64,000 nt of DNA from Chryseobacterium antibioticum (lineage in GTDB: Bacteria > Bacteroidota > Bacteroidia > Flavobacteriales > Weeksellaceae). The stretch's first letter is position 1; each line of letters starts with the position of its first letter. The translations under genes and the position numbers were made by a program. The DNA lies in contig NZ_JABBGI010000029.1 of the NCBI RefSeq assembly GCF_012927325.1, forward strand, positions 1-64,000. The letters are read 5' to 3'. Positions 8,133 through 16,769 of this stretch are shown here, piece by piece. The notes under the pieces were generated by a model that worked only from the letters and a program-made list of their open reading frames with translations, was not told where the DNA came from and made no database searches.

Positions 8133-8733
8133 TTTTTGTGGTCTGGCAGCAATAGTATCCTTAGCATTTTCATGCTCGGAAAAACAGCAGCCCGAAAAGA
8201 GTGGCAAGCCGATGACCATACTGATTCAGCCGTTCAAAGATTTCAGTTCTGAAAACGTGAAACAAACCGCAGGAGAAATCAGGAAAATCTATCCTAGCGT
8301 GAAAGTTCTTGAGCCCATTGATTTTCCGGAAAATGCCTATTATAAAGCAAGAAACCGTTATCGCGCAGATTCTATCATAAAATTTTTGGATAACCACACA
8401 AAAGAAGGTTTTGTTACAATTGGTTTAACTTCAAAAGACATCAGCGTTACTAAAGGAAAAATAAAGGACTATGGAATCATGGGACTTGGTTACAGACCAG
8501 GGAAAGCCTGCATAGCCTCAACATTCAGGCTGAATAAAAAAAACAGGGATGAGCAGTTCTTTAAAATAGCAATCCACGAGCTTGGACATACACAGGGACT
8601 GAAACACTGTCCTGAAAAAACATGCTTTATGAGAGATGCCGAAGGTGGAAACCCTACTGATGAGGAAACAGATTTCTGCAAGAAATGCAAAACTTTTTTA
8701 ATTAATAAAAACTGGAAATTTAATTCTATATGA
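8119..8733 (+). CDS. Archaemetzincin-like zinc metalloprotease lipoprotein
   Basis: 204 residues from a TTG start that overlaps the RNase gene by 14 bases. I chose TTG because it alone gives the lipoprotein signal (lipobox LAFSC, Cys19); the first in-frame ATG (residue 32) would remove it. The zinc site is HELGHTQGLKHC (His153, Glu154, His157, His163) followed by Cys164, Cys169, Met171 and a CKKC pair (187, 190), the archaemetzincin signature of HExxH with a four-cysteine second zinc site. Archaemetzincins are putative metalloproteases with few known substrates. A lipoprotein form placed between an RNase and its inhibitor is unusual; it could process the anchored RNase or another surface protein, which is inference. 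Confidence 0.85.
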   Translation: MRSSSFCGLAAIVSLAFSCSEKQQPEKSGKPMTILIQPFKDFSSENVKQTAGEIRKIYPSVKVLEPIDFPENAYYKARNRYRADSIIKFLDNHTKEGFVTIGLTSKDISVTKGKIKDYGIMGLGYRPGKACIASTFRLNKKNRDEQFFKIAIHELGHTQGLKHCPEKTCFMRDAEGGNPTDEETDFCKKCKTFLINKNWKFNSI

Positions 8734-9050
8734 AGACAATATATATCGATTTTACAGACATTGGCGACTACGAGGATTTTTACGCCCAATTAAAGGAAAA
8801 AGTGACTCTTCCGGAATATTTCGGAGACAATCTTGATGCACTGTCTGACGTCATTACCGGAGAGCTGGAAATGCCGCTTCACCTTGAATTCGTCAATATG
8901 ACGGTAGACCAACTGGAGATCTTTGAAGATCTGCTGACGACCCTTGAGGACGCGGAAGATGAAAGAGAGGATTTCAGTTTCACTTATTACCTAGAACAGT
9001 ATGAAGAAGACGAAAACGAGGATGAGGATGTCGCTGAAGACAAAGAATAA
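8730..9050 (+). CDS. Barstar family ribonuclease inhibitor
   Basis: 106 residues, cytoplasmic. The segment PEYFGDNLDALSD (28-40) matches the barnase-binding helix of barstar; Tyr30, Asp36 and Asp40 sit where barstar has Tyr29, Asp35 and Asp39. The C-terminus is an acidic tail (about 91-106, mostly Glu/Asp) not found in classical barstar. The ATG overlaps the protease stop as ATGA, so translation is coupled. It should bind and block the RNase encoded two genes upstream and protect the producer before export. Confidence 0.9.
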   Translation: MKTIYIDFTDIGDYEDFYAQLKEKVTLPEYFGDNLDALSDVITGELEMPLHLEFVNMTVDQLEIFEDLLTTLEDAEDEREDFSFTYYLEQYEEDENEDEDVAEDKE

Positions 9051-9070
9051 TTTGACCTGAATAAAAACAA

Positions 9071-9100
9071 AACTCGCAGAAAATCCTGCGAGTTTTTTTT
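9071..9100 (+). terminator. Terminator of the RNase-protease-barstar operon
   Basis: AACTCGCAG pairs with CTGCGAGTT around a short A-rich loop, followed by a run of T, 21 bases after the barstar stop. Confidence 0.9.
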
Positions 9101-9378
9101 GGAAAAAGCGGAGGAATTTGGATGAGTTATGTACGTAACTCGACTTACATTGTTCCCTACATATGAAGTATCATCGCGGAACCTATGATTGCATTTCCGT
9201 CGACAGAAACATTAGAATTAATAAAAAACAGATATCAAAATACAGTTTAAATCAAAAAAAACTAAATCAACACCATAAAATCATTTAAAGTGATTTTTAT
9301 TCAAAATAATTACAAAAATTAAGAATAAAATTAATTACCGGAACGTTTTTTGATAAACCTAAATAAAACTAAACAACG
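9101..9378. other. Intergenic region before tandem surface genes
   Basis: No ORF is convincing here. GAGTTA and TAACTC form an inverted repeat at 9124-9141 around a GTAC core. The second half is AT-rich and probably carries the promoter of the three tandem surface genes, but I found no clean TAnnTTTG box. Confidence 0.4.
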
Positions 9379-10170
9379 ATGAAAACAATGAACATTATTA
9401 TTCCCTTATTATTGGTCGGCTTTTCTTTTACAGAAGCTCAGGTAGGAATTGGAATAAATTCACCCAACGCCAATGCAGAAGTGGATGTAACCAGCACCAA
9501 TAAGGGTTTACTCCTTCCAAGACTTGCCCTTGTTTCTACCAATAGCTCCTCTCCCCTTTCAGCCCACGTTGCCGGAATGACTGTATACAATACAGCTACC
9601 AATACTTCAGTACCCGCCAACCCTGTATATCCGGGAGAATACTATAATGACGGTACCCAATGGTTAAGGAAATCTACCTGGAATGATGCCAGAATGATTA
9701 CCGGAGGAAGCATAAGCGACCCTATTGCGCTGATCACCACAGACGTTGTTGCCGAAACAGCATCCAATATAACACTGAGTACTGTTTCCTTTACTTTAGA
9801 CAGACCGTCTACCGTAGAGTTCAGTGCCAATATTTCTACAAAGTATACCGCTTCCGGAAGCAATACAACCCCTTTATCAGACGGAGCCATAAAATTATGT
9901 ACGGTCAACTTTCAGTTCACTACAGCTCCTGCCGGAGTTTCTACGACTGCTTTTTTTGGTGATCACTCCACCTCTTACACGAATTCACTTTCTGCTGCCG
10001 GGACTGCAACAGGAGATGTTTATCTGAATCCGTATAGCGTAGTCGCTTTGCCAGTAGGAAGCTATGTCCTGATTGTAAGAGGGACGGTTTTAAGCGGAAC
10101 TGCCTTTAGAATAGGCTTTGGCGGAGGTACCCATGATATGATCCAAGTCATAGCTACCCCATTACAGTAA
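9379..10170 (+). CDS. Secreted surface protein, tandem paralogue 1
   Basis: 263 residues. A signal peptide ends at FTEAQ (about residue 21), followed by the Bacteroidota module 'VGIGINSPNANAEVDVTSTNKG', then 'LLLPRLAL' and 'HVAGMTVYNTATNTS.....YPGEYYNDGTQW'. The C-terminal ~150 residues are Thr/Ser/Ala-rich beta-strand segments ending FRIGFGGGTHDMIQV. Such N-modules begin many exported flavobacterial proteins of unknown role. The next two genes encode paralogues in the same order of motifs, so the trio arose by tandem duplication. No T9SS sorting domain is visible. Confidence 0.8.
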   Translation: MKTMNIIIPLLLVGFSFTEAQVGIGINSPNANAEVDVTSTNKGLLLPRLALVSTNSSSPLSAHVAGMTVYNTATNTSVPANPVYPGEYYNDGTQWLRKSTWNDARMITGGSISDPIALITTDVVAETASNITLSTVSFTLDRPSTVEFSANISTKYTASGSNTTPLSDGAIKLCTVNFQFTTAPAGVSTTAFFGDHSTSYTNSLSAAGTATGDVYLNPYSVVALPVGSYVLIVRGTVLSGTAFRIGFGGGTHDMIQVIATPLQ

Positions 10171-10212
10171 TGGGAAGCCTGTCTATTTTTAACATCATTA
10201 AAATATGATACA

Positions 10213-11007
10213 ATGAAAAAAATTAAATATACAATCCTGTTCTTTCTGCTTTTCTTTTTATTGACAAATGCTCAGGTTGGCGTGGGATTAGCCAGTCCAA
10301 ATGCTAATGCTCAGCTGGATATCACAAGTACCAATAAAGGGGTTTTACTGCCGAGACTGGCATTAATCGCTACCAATAATTCTTCACCGCTAACAGCTCA
10401 CGTAGCCGGTATGACGGTATACAATACTGCCACCAATACTTCTGTAGCAGCCAATCCCGTGTATCCGGGTGAATATTATAATGACGGAACACAATGGCAG
10501 AGAAAGTCTGCGCTGAATGATATAAGAATGATAACGGGAGGTACAATCGCTGATTTACTTTCCCCTATCACCGTAGATGTTGCAGCAGGCACCCCTGCCA
10601 CTACTACTTTAAGTACGTTTTCCTTTACTCTGGACAGACCATCCAGAGTAGAGTTCGGAGGTAATATTTCTACATCTTTTACGGTGAGTGGTGACAGCAC
10701 TACGCCACTGGGAGATTCGTCAGTAAAATTGGCAACTGTGAATTTTGTATTTACCACAGCACCAGCCGGAATAGCTGTCAATGCTCCATTTGGAGACAGT
10801 ACAGTAACTTATATGAATGCCATCACGGCCAATATAACGACCATTACAGGAAATCTGTATACTGCTCCCCATGCTATCCTCCAATTGCCAGCGGGAAACT
10901 ATGTGGTTAATTTAAACGGAGTGGCATCCAGCAGTAATGCTTTTAGAATTATGTATGGGTCCGGAATCCGTGATATGGCCCAGATTAAAGCCACGCCTAC
11001 AAAATAA
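10213..11007 (+). CDS. Secreted surface protein, tandem paralogue 2
   Basis: 264 residues, colinear with the preceding gene: signal peptide to LTNAQ, the VGVGLASPNANAQLDI module, LLPRLALIATNN, 'HVAGMTVYNTATNTS' and 'GEYYNDGTQWQRKS', then a beta-rich C-terminal half ending FRIMYGSGIRDMAQIKATP. The N-terminal 100 residues are much closer among the three copies than the C-terminal halves, which suggests the distal part has diversified. It begins 42 bases after copy 1. Function unknown. Confidence 0.8.
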   Translation: MKKIKYTILFFLLFFLLTNAQVGVGLASPNANAQLDITSTNKGVLLPRLALIATNNSSPLTAHVAGMTVYNTATNTSVAANPVYPGEYYNDGTQWQRKSALNDIRMITGGTIADLLSPITVDVAAGTPATTTLSTFSFTLDRPSRVEFGGNISTSFTVSGDSTTPLGDSSVKLATVNFVFTTAPAGIAVNAPFGDSTVTYMNAITANITTITGNLYTAPHAILQLPAGNYVVNLNGVASSSNAFRIMYGSGIRDMAQIKATPTK

Positions 11008-11045
11008 CGGTAAGATTTTTAATATGAACTAACTAAAACCTAATC

Positions 11046-11861
11046 ATGAAAAATATATTTCTGACAGTCCTTGCTTTTCTAGGTATTTCATCCCAGACGA
11101 TGGCTCAAGTGGGAATAGGCCTTGCTTCACCCAACACCAATGCAATGCTGGAGGTAAGCAGTACAAATAAAGGGATATTGCTTCCCAGAGTAGCTCTTAC
11201 AGCGACCAATAATTCGTCACCGCTTTCAGCACATGTGGCAGGAATGAGTATATACAATACCGTAACCAATACCTCTGTACCAACCAATCCCGTGTATCCG
11301 GGAGAATATTATAATGACGGAACCCAATGGCAGAGAAAATCAGCCTGGTCTGAAAAAACAATGCTTTCAGGGGGGACCATAGGTGGAGACGCACTGGCTA
11401 CAACAACTCTGGATGTTCCGGCAGCTACAACCAGCGGCTCTATTACCACCATTACGCTGGCTACAATATCTTTTACTTTAAGCAAACCTTCTTTAGTGGA
11501 GTTTAATTCCAACATCTCTGCTATTTTCACCAATTTTGGTATTGCACCAGGCGCTACCGGGGCAGGAATAACAGATAATGCAGTGAAACTTTGTAATATG
11601 TACTACTCATTTACGGCTGCGCCAGCCGGTATACCTATCAATAACGCATTCGGAATATCTTCCCTATCTTATATTAATAGTTTTGCCACTTTTATCACCA
11701 CTGGTAATTTTTATCTTGTGCCCCGCACTACACTTAATTTACCAGCAGGAAATTATATCCTTACGGTAAACGGCGCCGGTGCAAGCGGAACTGCTTTCAG
11801 AGTGACATTTGGTTCAGGAAATCGTGATACCATTAATATAAGGGCGACTCCTTCCAAATAA
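11046..11861 (+). CDS. Secreted surface protein, tandem paralogue 3
   Basis: 271 residues with signal peptide to TMAQ, module VGIGLASPNTNAMLEV, then LLPRVALTATNN, 'HVAGMSIYNTVTNTS' and 'GEYYNDGTQWQRKS'. The C-terminal half again ends FRVTFGSGNRDTINIRATP. It begins 38 bases after copy 2 and is followed by a hairpin terminator. The three probably form an operon. Possible roles are adhesion or cell-surface coat, but nothing in the sequence proves either. Confidence 0.8.
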   Translation: MKNIFLTVLAFLGISSQTMAQVGIGLASPNTNAMLEVSSTNKGILLPRVALTATNNSSPLSAHVAGMSIYNTVTNTSVPTNPVYPGEYYNDGTQWQRKSAWSEKTMLSGGTIGGDALATTTLDVPAATTSGSITTITLATISFTLSKPSLVEFNSNISAIFTNFGIAPGATGAGITDNAVKLCNMYYSFTAAPAGIPINNAFGISSLSYINSFATFITTGNFYLVPRTTLNLPAGNYILTVNGAGASGTAFRVTFGSGNRDTINIRATPSK

Positions 11862-11888
11862 TATCTTTATAGTTGATTGAAATTAAAA

Positions 11889-11915
11889 AAAGAGATGCAA
11901 AAACTGCATCTCTTT
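11889..11915. terminator. Bidirectional terminator between surface genes and pafA
   Basis: AAAGAGATGCA pairs with TGCATCTCTTT around a 5-base loop, with A- and T-rich flanks. It sits between convergent genes and can serve both strands. Confidence 0.8.
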
Positions 11916-11950
11916 AATTGTACATGATAAAAAGTGTTCCGGAATATTTA

Positions 11951-13597
11951 TTATCTTCCAATAACCTCTGTGATCGGGTTTCCTACATTTCCACTTGGAA
12001 ACTGAATTTTCAGTAATGATGAAATGGTAGGGGCAATATCGGTCATATGATACGCTTTATTGCTTTCCCCTTTCTGGATTCCCCAGCCCATAAAGATCAA
12101 TGGAATGTGGGAGTCATAAGAATTCCATACACTGTGTGTAGTTCCAGTCTTGGAATATGGAGGAAGCATCGAATCGTGGGAGATTAGCTGGATATCACCG
12201 CTTCTCTGTCTGTTGATTCCGTTAATGATTCTCTGTTTGATGGGTTCCGGAATCGTAGCTTCCTGAACTTCATCCACAGATACTGCATATAAAACGGTAG
12301 GATCTTTCTGCAATTCTTTGATTGTAAAATCTCTCAAATCATCCAACTCTATTTTGTTATCCTGCATCAGTTTTCTGTCAAAATAAATCTGGTAGTTGTC
12401 TACTGCATTGATCAGTTTATCAACTCCGAATTTATCTTTCAGTTTTTGATTGATATCTTTTTCCATTCCATCCCCAAAGAATCCTGTAGTGATCTTATGC
12501 TCTTTCAAAAATCCTACTGAATGAGCTCCACCGTGATCGGCAGAAAGAAAAACAGTGTACTCTCCTTTTCCTACTTTTGAATCCAGATAGCTGAAAAACT
12601 CGGCAAGATCCTGATCAAGTCGTAAATACACATCTTCCACTTCGATAGAATTCGGTCCGAATTTGTGCCCTGCATAATCCGTAGAAGCCAGGTTGATTGC
12701 TAAAAAGTCGGTAATAGTATCACCTCCTAACTTTTCGCCTTCTACAGAAGCTTCAGCCAGTTTCAGTGTCAGTGTATTTCCAAAAGGAGTATAGCGGATA
12801 TTATCTTTTTTCGTCTGATAATCCTGAGCTAAATTGCTGTAAGGGAAAACAGGTGTTTTCGCGCTTCCAAGCAGTCCTTCCCAAGAAGAATTATCCGGTG
12901 AACTTTCTGTATATTGATTGATCGGAAGTAAAGTATTCCAACCGTTTGCTACTAATTTTTCAGGCAGATTCTGGGAATTGAAAGACTTTACCCACTGAGG
13001 CAGGTCATTCATATACCAGGTGCTTGTAATAAAGTTTCCGGTACTATCATCAAACCAGAACGCTCCGTTCGGTGTATGGCCTGCAGGAAGAATGGAAGCA
13101 CGGTCTTTTAATGAAACTCCGATTACTTTTCCCTGGAAGTTGGTAGCCAGTCTCAATTCGTCTGTCACGGTGGTAGACCAAAGGTTTTTCGGAGAATGAC
13201 TTCCTATTTTTGCGTTGTTGGTTCCTACCGGCTGTACGCTTTCGTCTGCCGTACAGTATACGTTTTTTCCGGTTTCTTTATCCGTCCAGTCGTTTCCGGC
13301 AATCCCGTGGATCGCAGGTACAGAACCTGTATAGATGCAGGTATGTCCCAAAGCCGTAACGGTAGGTACGTAAGGGATGTGGACGTTATTTAAAGAATAT
13401 CCTGTATTCAGAAGTCTTTTGAAACCATCGTTTCCATATTTACCGTAAAAACGGTACAGATAATCCCACCTCATCTGGTCTACAACCAGTCCTACGACTA
13501 ATTTGGGTCTTTCTACTTGAGAGTTTTTGTTCTTCTGAGCATTGATTGTCATTACGGACAAAAGGGCTGCTGCCGCAATTGAAATTTTCCTAAGCAT
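11951..13597 (-). CDS. pafA: PafA-type alkaline phosphatase
   Basis: 548 residues with a signal peptide ending TINAQ (about residue 21). The protein follows the phosphate-insensitive PafA family known from Elizabethkingia: first metal ligand in VGLVVDQMRWDY, nucleophile Thr in PTVTALGHT, the Lys and Arg of SLKDRASILPAGH that contact the phosphate, then the Asp/His metal ligands in STDYAGHKFGP and LSADHGGAHSVG and the final His in GTTHSVW. It hydrolyses phosphate monoesters in the periplasm or outside the cell to supply phosphate. It has its own promoter (-7 box at 13619-13626) and is transcribed convergent to the surface genes. Confidence 0.93.
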   Translation of the reverse strand: MLRKISIAAAALLSVMTINAQKNKNSQVERPKLVVGLVVDQMRWDYLYRFYGKYGNDGFKRLLNTGYSLNNVHIPYVPTVTALGHTCIYTGSVPAIHGIAGNDWTDKETGKNVYCTADESVQPVGTNNAKIGSHSPKNLWSTTVTDELRLATNFQGKVIGVSLKDRASILPAGHTPNGAFWFDDSTGNFITSTWYMNDLPQWVKSFNSQNLPEKLVANGWNTLLPINQYTESSPDNSSWEGLLGSAKTPVFPYSNLAQDYQTKKDNIRYTPFGNTLTLKLAEASVEGEKLGGDTITDFLAINLASTDYAGHKFGPNSIEVEDVYLRLDQDLAEFFSYLDSKVGKGEYTVFLSADHGGAHSVGFLKEHKITTGFFGDGMEKDINQKLKDKFGVDKLINAVDNYQIYFDRKLMQDNKIELDDLRDFTIKELQKDPTVLYAVSVDEVQEATIPEPIKQRIINGINRQRSGDIQLISHDSMLPPYSKTGTTHSVWNSYDSHIPLIFMGWGIQKGESNKAYHMTDIAPTISSLLKIQFPSGNVGNPITEVIGR

Positions 13598-13618
13598 CTA
13601 GTAAATTTTTGTTGACCA

Positions 13619-13626
13619 CAAATTTA
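13619..13626 (-). promoter_or_regulatory. Putative -7 box (TAAATTTG) of pafA
   Basis: On the minus strand TAAATTTG fits the Bacteroidota TAnnTTTG box, about 20 bases before the pafA start codon. No clear TTG box is seen at the usual distance upstream. Confidence 0.5.
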
Positions 13627-13767
13627 CGGGTTTTGAAAGTTTTGGAGTGTGAAATTTTATTTAAATTTAATCAAACCAAATACGCTTTCAGTTTTTATTA
13701 TTTTATCTCATGTAGAAAAAATGTTTTTTATATCTAGGAATAGTTTAAGACCACTAAGTATATATGA

Positions 13768-13787
13768 AATGCAAGATTTATTGCATT
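13768..13787. promoter_or_regulatory. Inverted repeat upstream of 13831 gene
   Basis: AATGCAA and TTGCATT form a perfect 7-bp inverted repeat with a 6-base spacer, 44 bases before the start codon of the following gene. It could be an operator; there is no other support. Confidence 0.35.
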
Positions 13788-13830
13788 AGAAATTTACTTA
13801 CTTTTACAGCGATAATTAATAGTTTCATTT

Positions 13831-14895
13831 ATGCGAAAGTATATTTCCTTTTTTCTTATTTTCATTCTCATTAAAACAAGTTCCCAAATCAATAAACAGC
13901 AATTAGTTGATAATTGGGCAAGGGTAAAATCCAGTATGCTCGACGGAAGCAGAGATCTTTCAGAAAGTCCTGAACGGTTTTTAATATGGAAACTTTCTGA
14001 CAATAAAATTTGTGAATACATAGATCCCATATTTGAAGAGCGGAAAACATGCTTTGATATTAAAATAGAAAATACAAGTATCCGAACTTCGCCAAAAACA
14101 TTCTATGAAATTGATAAGCTAACCAATGATACATTGGTTGTGATTGGCAGATCAGAGGGAATTACCAGCCATGATAAGATAAAGAAGATGTGGTTTGTAC
14201 GAACGTCAAAATTCCAACATGAATATCTCAATACATTAAAGAATGACAGCATTGTAATAGCCACTCCATATTTTACACCTTCACTGAAAAAGAACATTTT
14301 CTCTGATGTTTTAGAGCGATCTATGACGAATAATGATCGTAATCTCAACATCAACGGAAATATTATAATCCATCCAAAGAAACAGAAGATCGATTTTCAA
14401 TTTGAAAACCAAGATCAATCTAAAAAGAATTTAGAAAATATAGAATTTTTAAAATCAACTGTTGAAAAAAGTTATCATTTATGGAATTTGGCAGGTTTAG
14501 AAAAATTTGACCAGATTATAATTCCATATCGCATAGAAATTCAAATCAAGTATATAAATACATTTAAAGGTTCCACAATAAAATTTGCTTTTTTTAAAAG
14601 TGATCATAAAGATTTAAATAATATCCCTGTAACAATAAAAGATAAAATGCTGTCTAATGAAACTTACAATAAAGGCATGAACGCTCTTGAAAATCAGAAA
14701 TTAGATAAAGCTATAGAACTATTTAATAAAGCATTTGACTTGGATAACACCAATATAGATGCGCTGTATAATACGGCTTCTATAAGCCTGAATAAAGAAG
14801 ATGTGACTACAGCATGTACTGCTCTAAAAAAATTGAAAGACCTTGAACAAGCTGAAGGAACAAAACTTTTTAACGAAATATGTTCAAAAAACTAA
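13831..14895 (+). CDS. Secreted TPR-containing protein of unknown function
   Basis: 354 residues with a signal peptide (1-19, ending KTSSQ). Residues about 20-270 are a mixed alpha/beta region without a motif I recognise. Residues about 278-345 carry tetratricopeptide-like helices: 'NKGMNALENQKLDKAIELFN', 'AFDLDNTNIDALYNTASISL' and a third helix pair ending in 'ALKKLKDLEQAEGTKLF'. It should be periplasmic and likely binds another protein through the TPR part. Neighbouring genes do not suggest a pathway. Confidence 0.7.
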   Translation: MRKYISFFLIFILIKTSSQINKQQLVDNWARVKSSMLDGSRDLSESPERFLIWKLSDNKICEYIDPIFEERKTCFDIKIENTSIRTSPKTFYEIDKLTNDTLVVIGRSEGITSHDKIKKMWFVRTSKFQHEYLNTLKNDSIVIATPYFTPSLKKNIFSDVLERSMTNNDRNLNINGNIIIHPKKQKIDFQFENQDQSKKNLENIEFLKSTVEKSYHLWNLAGLEKFDQIIIPYRIEIQIKYINTFKGSTIKFAFFKSDHKDLNNIPVTIKDKMLSNETYNKGMNALENQKLDKAIELFNKAFDLDNTNIDALYNTASISLNKEDVTTACTALKKLKDLEQAEGTKLFNEICSKN

Positions 14896-14932
14896 TTCAT
14901 ACCAACATCTAACCATGTGATCTTTCAACATT

Positions 14933-15718
14933 ATGATTTTAGGCGTATACTGGTATTTTAAATTTCCCGAAAACTTATACCGTTTCCAGTTTTTTAAATT
15001 TTTCAAAGGAATTGGAGGCCATGCCAATAATCTTGCCGAACTGGAAGCCAGAATTTCAGTAGAGCATCCTGAAAACCTCATCAAAAAACTGGAGGAATTA
15101 CATTTCCGTTTTAAAAGAATGTATCTAGATATTAAGATCAATGAAAACCAGTTATTGATTTCAACGGGTGACTATACCCTTTTTGATGAGCATTTTCAAT
15201 TCGTCTCAGAGATAGAGAAGCTGCTGATTCTTGCCAATGCAATCCTGATTGACTCTTCTTTTGAAGTAAGATCAAGCAGAAATTTAAGACCGGAAAATGT
15301 AAAATATGAAACCATAGAACATCGGTTTATCCAAATCATCGGTTCAGATTTCAAAAAAGATAATGCCGAAAATCTTTCTATAAGAATTGATTGTAATCTC
15401 CCACTTTCCTCCAAAAAGGACCTTATTGATGATCTGACCCTCATATGCAGGGAAGAGAATATCCATGTTTTATACTATTTTGATCGGACCTTTAAAGATC
15501 AATGCAATCTGATGCTCGTTTTCACCAACGGAAGGCAGATGGAGAATGCAGTTCAGCATGTTTGCATTAATTCATTCGGAAGTAAGGTTCGTCAACTAAC
15601 TGAAAAGTATCCGCTTCATTTCGGTCATTTCGGAGGTATGGAATACTATCCTTTACATGGGCCTTATATGCAATTGATGAAAGATGAAGAATATATTTTA
15701 AATAAAAATAAAACTTAA
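14933..15718 (+). CDS. Hypothetical protein
   Basis: 261 residues, not recognised. There is no signal peptide and no clear membrane segment. The protein contains charged helical stretches (LAELEARISVEHPENLIKKL) and an end 'PLHFGHFGGMEYYPLHGPYM' rich in His, Gly and Tyr. The VOC-family gene starts 3 bases after its stop, so the two are co-transcribed. It could be an uncharacterised intracellular protein of Flavobacteriia; a profile search is needed to say more. Confidence 0.6.
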   Translation: MILGVYWYFKFPENLYRFQFFKFFKGIGGHANNLAELEARISVEHPENLIKKLEELHFRFKRMYLDIKINENQLLISTGDYTLFDEHFQFVSEIEKLLILANAILIDSSFEVRSSRNLRPENVKYETIEHRFIQIIGSDFKKDNAENLSIRIDCNLPLSSKKDLIDDLTLICREENIHVLYYFDRTFKDQCNLMLVFTNGRQMENAVQHVCINSFGSKVRQLTEKYPLHFGHFGGMEYYPLHGPYMQLMKDEEYILNKNKT

Positions 15719-15720
15719 TA

Positions 15721-16113
15721 ATGATTAAATTCAAATACGTCATTTTATACGTTGAAGATGTTGAAAAGTCGATGAACTTTTACCAGAATACATTTGATAC
15801 CCCTATAAAATTTATCACACCGGAAAAAGATTACGGAGAACTGATTACCGGAGAAACCAGTCTGGCTTTCGCATCCGTACATCTGGCCAGCTCCAATGTA
15901 AAGAAGGGATTTTTATCTTCCAGGTCTGAAGAAAAACCTTTCGGAATAGAATTAGGATTTACGACAGATGACGTAGAGAAACTGGTAGAAAAAGCCATTA
16001 AAAATGGAGCGCTCCCGTATGAAGATATCGCTGTAAAACCATGGGGACAAAAGGTAGCTTACATTAAAGATCTCGACAATTATTTGGTGGAAATTTGTAC
16101 AGAAATTCAATAA
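15721..16113 (+). CDS. VOC (glyoxalase/bleomycin resistance) family protein
   Basis: 130 residues, the size of one two-module VOC unit. It begins 'FKYVILYVEDVEKSMNFYQ', contains the mid-protein 'FGIELGFTTDDVEKLVEKA' start of the second beta-alpha-beta-beta-beta module, and ends 'WGQKVAYIKDLDNYLVEIC', with Glu in the position of the last metal ligand. Members bind metal and act as lyases, dioxygenases or drug-binding proteins; the specific role is open. It is coupled to the hypothetical gene upstream and 24 bases before an acetyltransferase. Confidence 0.85.
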   Translation: MIKFKYVILYVEDVEKSMNFYQNTFDTPIKFITPEKDYGELITGETSLAFASVHLASSNVKKGFLSSRSEEKPFGIELGFTTDDVEKLVEKAIKNGALPYEDIAVKPWGQKVAYIKDLDNYLVEICTEIQ

Positions 16114-16137
16114 ATCACAATCACATTCTTTATTTTC

Positions 16138-16671
16138 ATGGAAATAAAAAAATTAGAAAAACTGACTGAAAATCCTACACCAAACTGGGGACTTAACGGG
16201 TATAGCACCGACAGAATATTATCCATCTCCTTTGTTGAATACAGCGGTTCTTTTGAGTTTACATTAAGAGAAAAATCGCTGCATTACACCAAAGTCTGGG
16301 AAACCAATTCCAGCGATATAAATGATCTTAATGAAATCATAGAAAAAGGACATTCTTTCGGAGTTTTTGAAAATGGGGAACTCATGGGATGGATCATTGG
16401 TGAGCACAGGACCTGGAACAACAGTTTCTATATTGAAAATATACTGATCAGTGAAATGTTCAGAAGAAACGGAGCCGGACTTCAGCTCATTAAAAGTGCT
16501 GTTCGTGAAGCCAGAAATTTAAACTGCAGAATTATCGAACTGGAAACACAAAATACCAATTATCCGGCGATACAGTTTTACAGAAGAATGGGCTTCAGCA
16601 TAACGGGACTGAATACAAGGTTGTACGACAATCCTGAGGAAACTGCTGTTTTTATGACTTTAGACTTATAA
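16138..16671 (+). CDS. GNAT family N-acetyltransferase
   Basis: 177 residues. Motif A is at about residues 103-125: IENILISEMFRRNGAGLQL, with the variant R-R-N-G-A-G pyrophosphate loop, and motif B follows as 'NTNYPAIQFYRRMGFSITGL'. Substrate unknown. It is the last gene of the 14.9-16.7 kb plus-strand run; the TetR gene that follows has its own promoter. Confidence 0.85.
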   Translation: MEIKKLEKLTENPTPNWGLNGYSTDRILSISFVEYSGSFEFTLREKSLHYTKVWETNSSDINDLNEIIEKGHSFGVFENGELMGWIIGEHRTWNNSFYIENILISEMFRRNGAGLQLIKSAVREARNLNCRIIELETQNTNYPAIQFYRRMGFSITGLNTRLYDNPEETAVFMTLDL

Positions 16672-16719
16672 TAAGTTTAATGATTGACAGAAACTATAAA
16701 ACATATTGAATTTATTATT

Positions 16720-16750
16720 TTGTACCGAATGGTACAATTATATACCTTTG
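16720..16750 (+). promoter_or_regulatory. Promoter with TetR operator
   Basis: TTG at 16720-16722 and TACCTTTG at 16743-16750 are separated by 20 bases, a close match to the Bacteroidota TTG / TAnnTTTG promoter. TTGTACCGAATGGTACAA (16720-16737), a perfect 7-4-7 inverted repeat, covers the -33 box. A regulator bound there would block RNA polymerase, so TetR autorepression is expected. Confidence 0.75.
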
Positions 16751-16769
16751 TCCCAGAAAATGAATCCCA

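Noticed and set aside
9438..11533. Minus-strand ORFs opposite the tandem surface genes
   Set aside because: They are mirror images of the coding strand of a repeated gene family and have no signals of their own.
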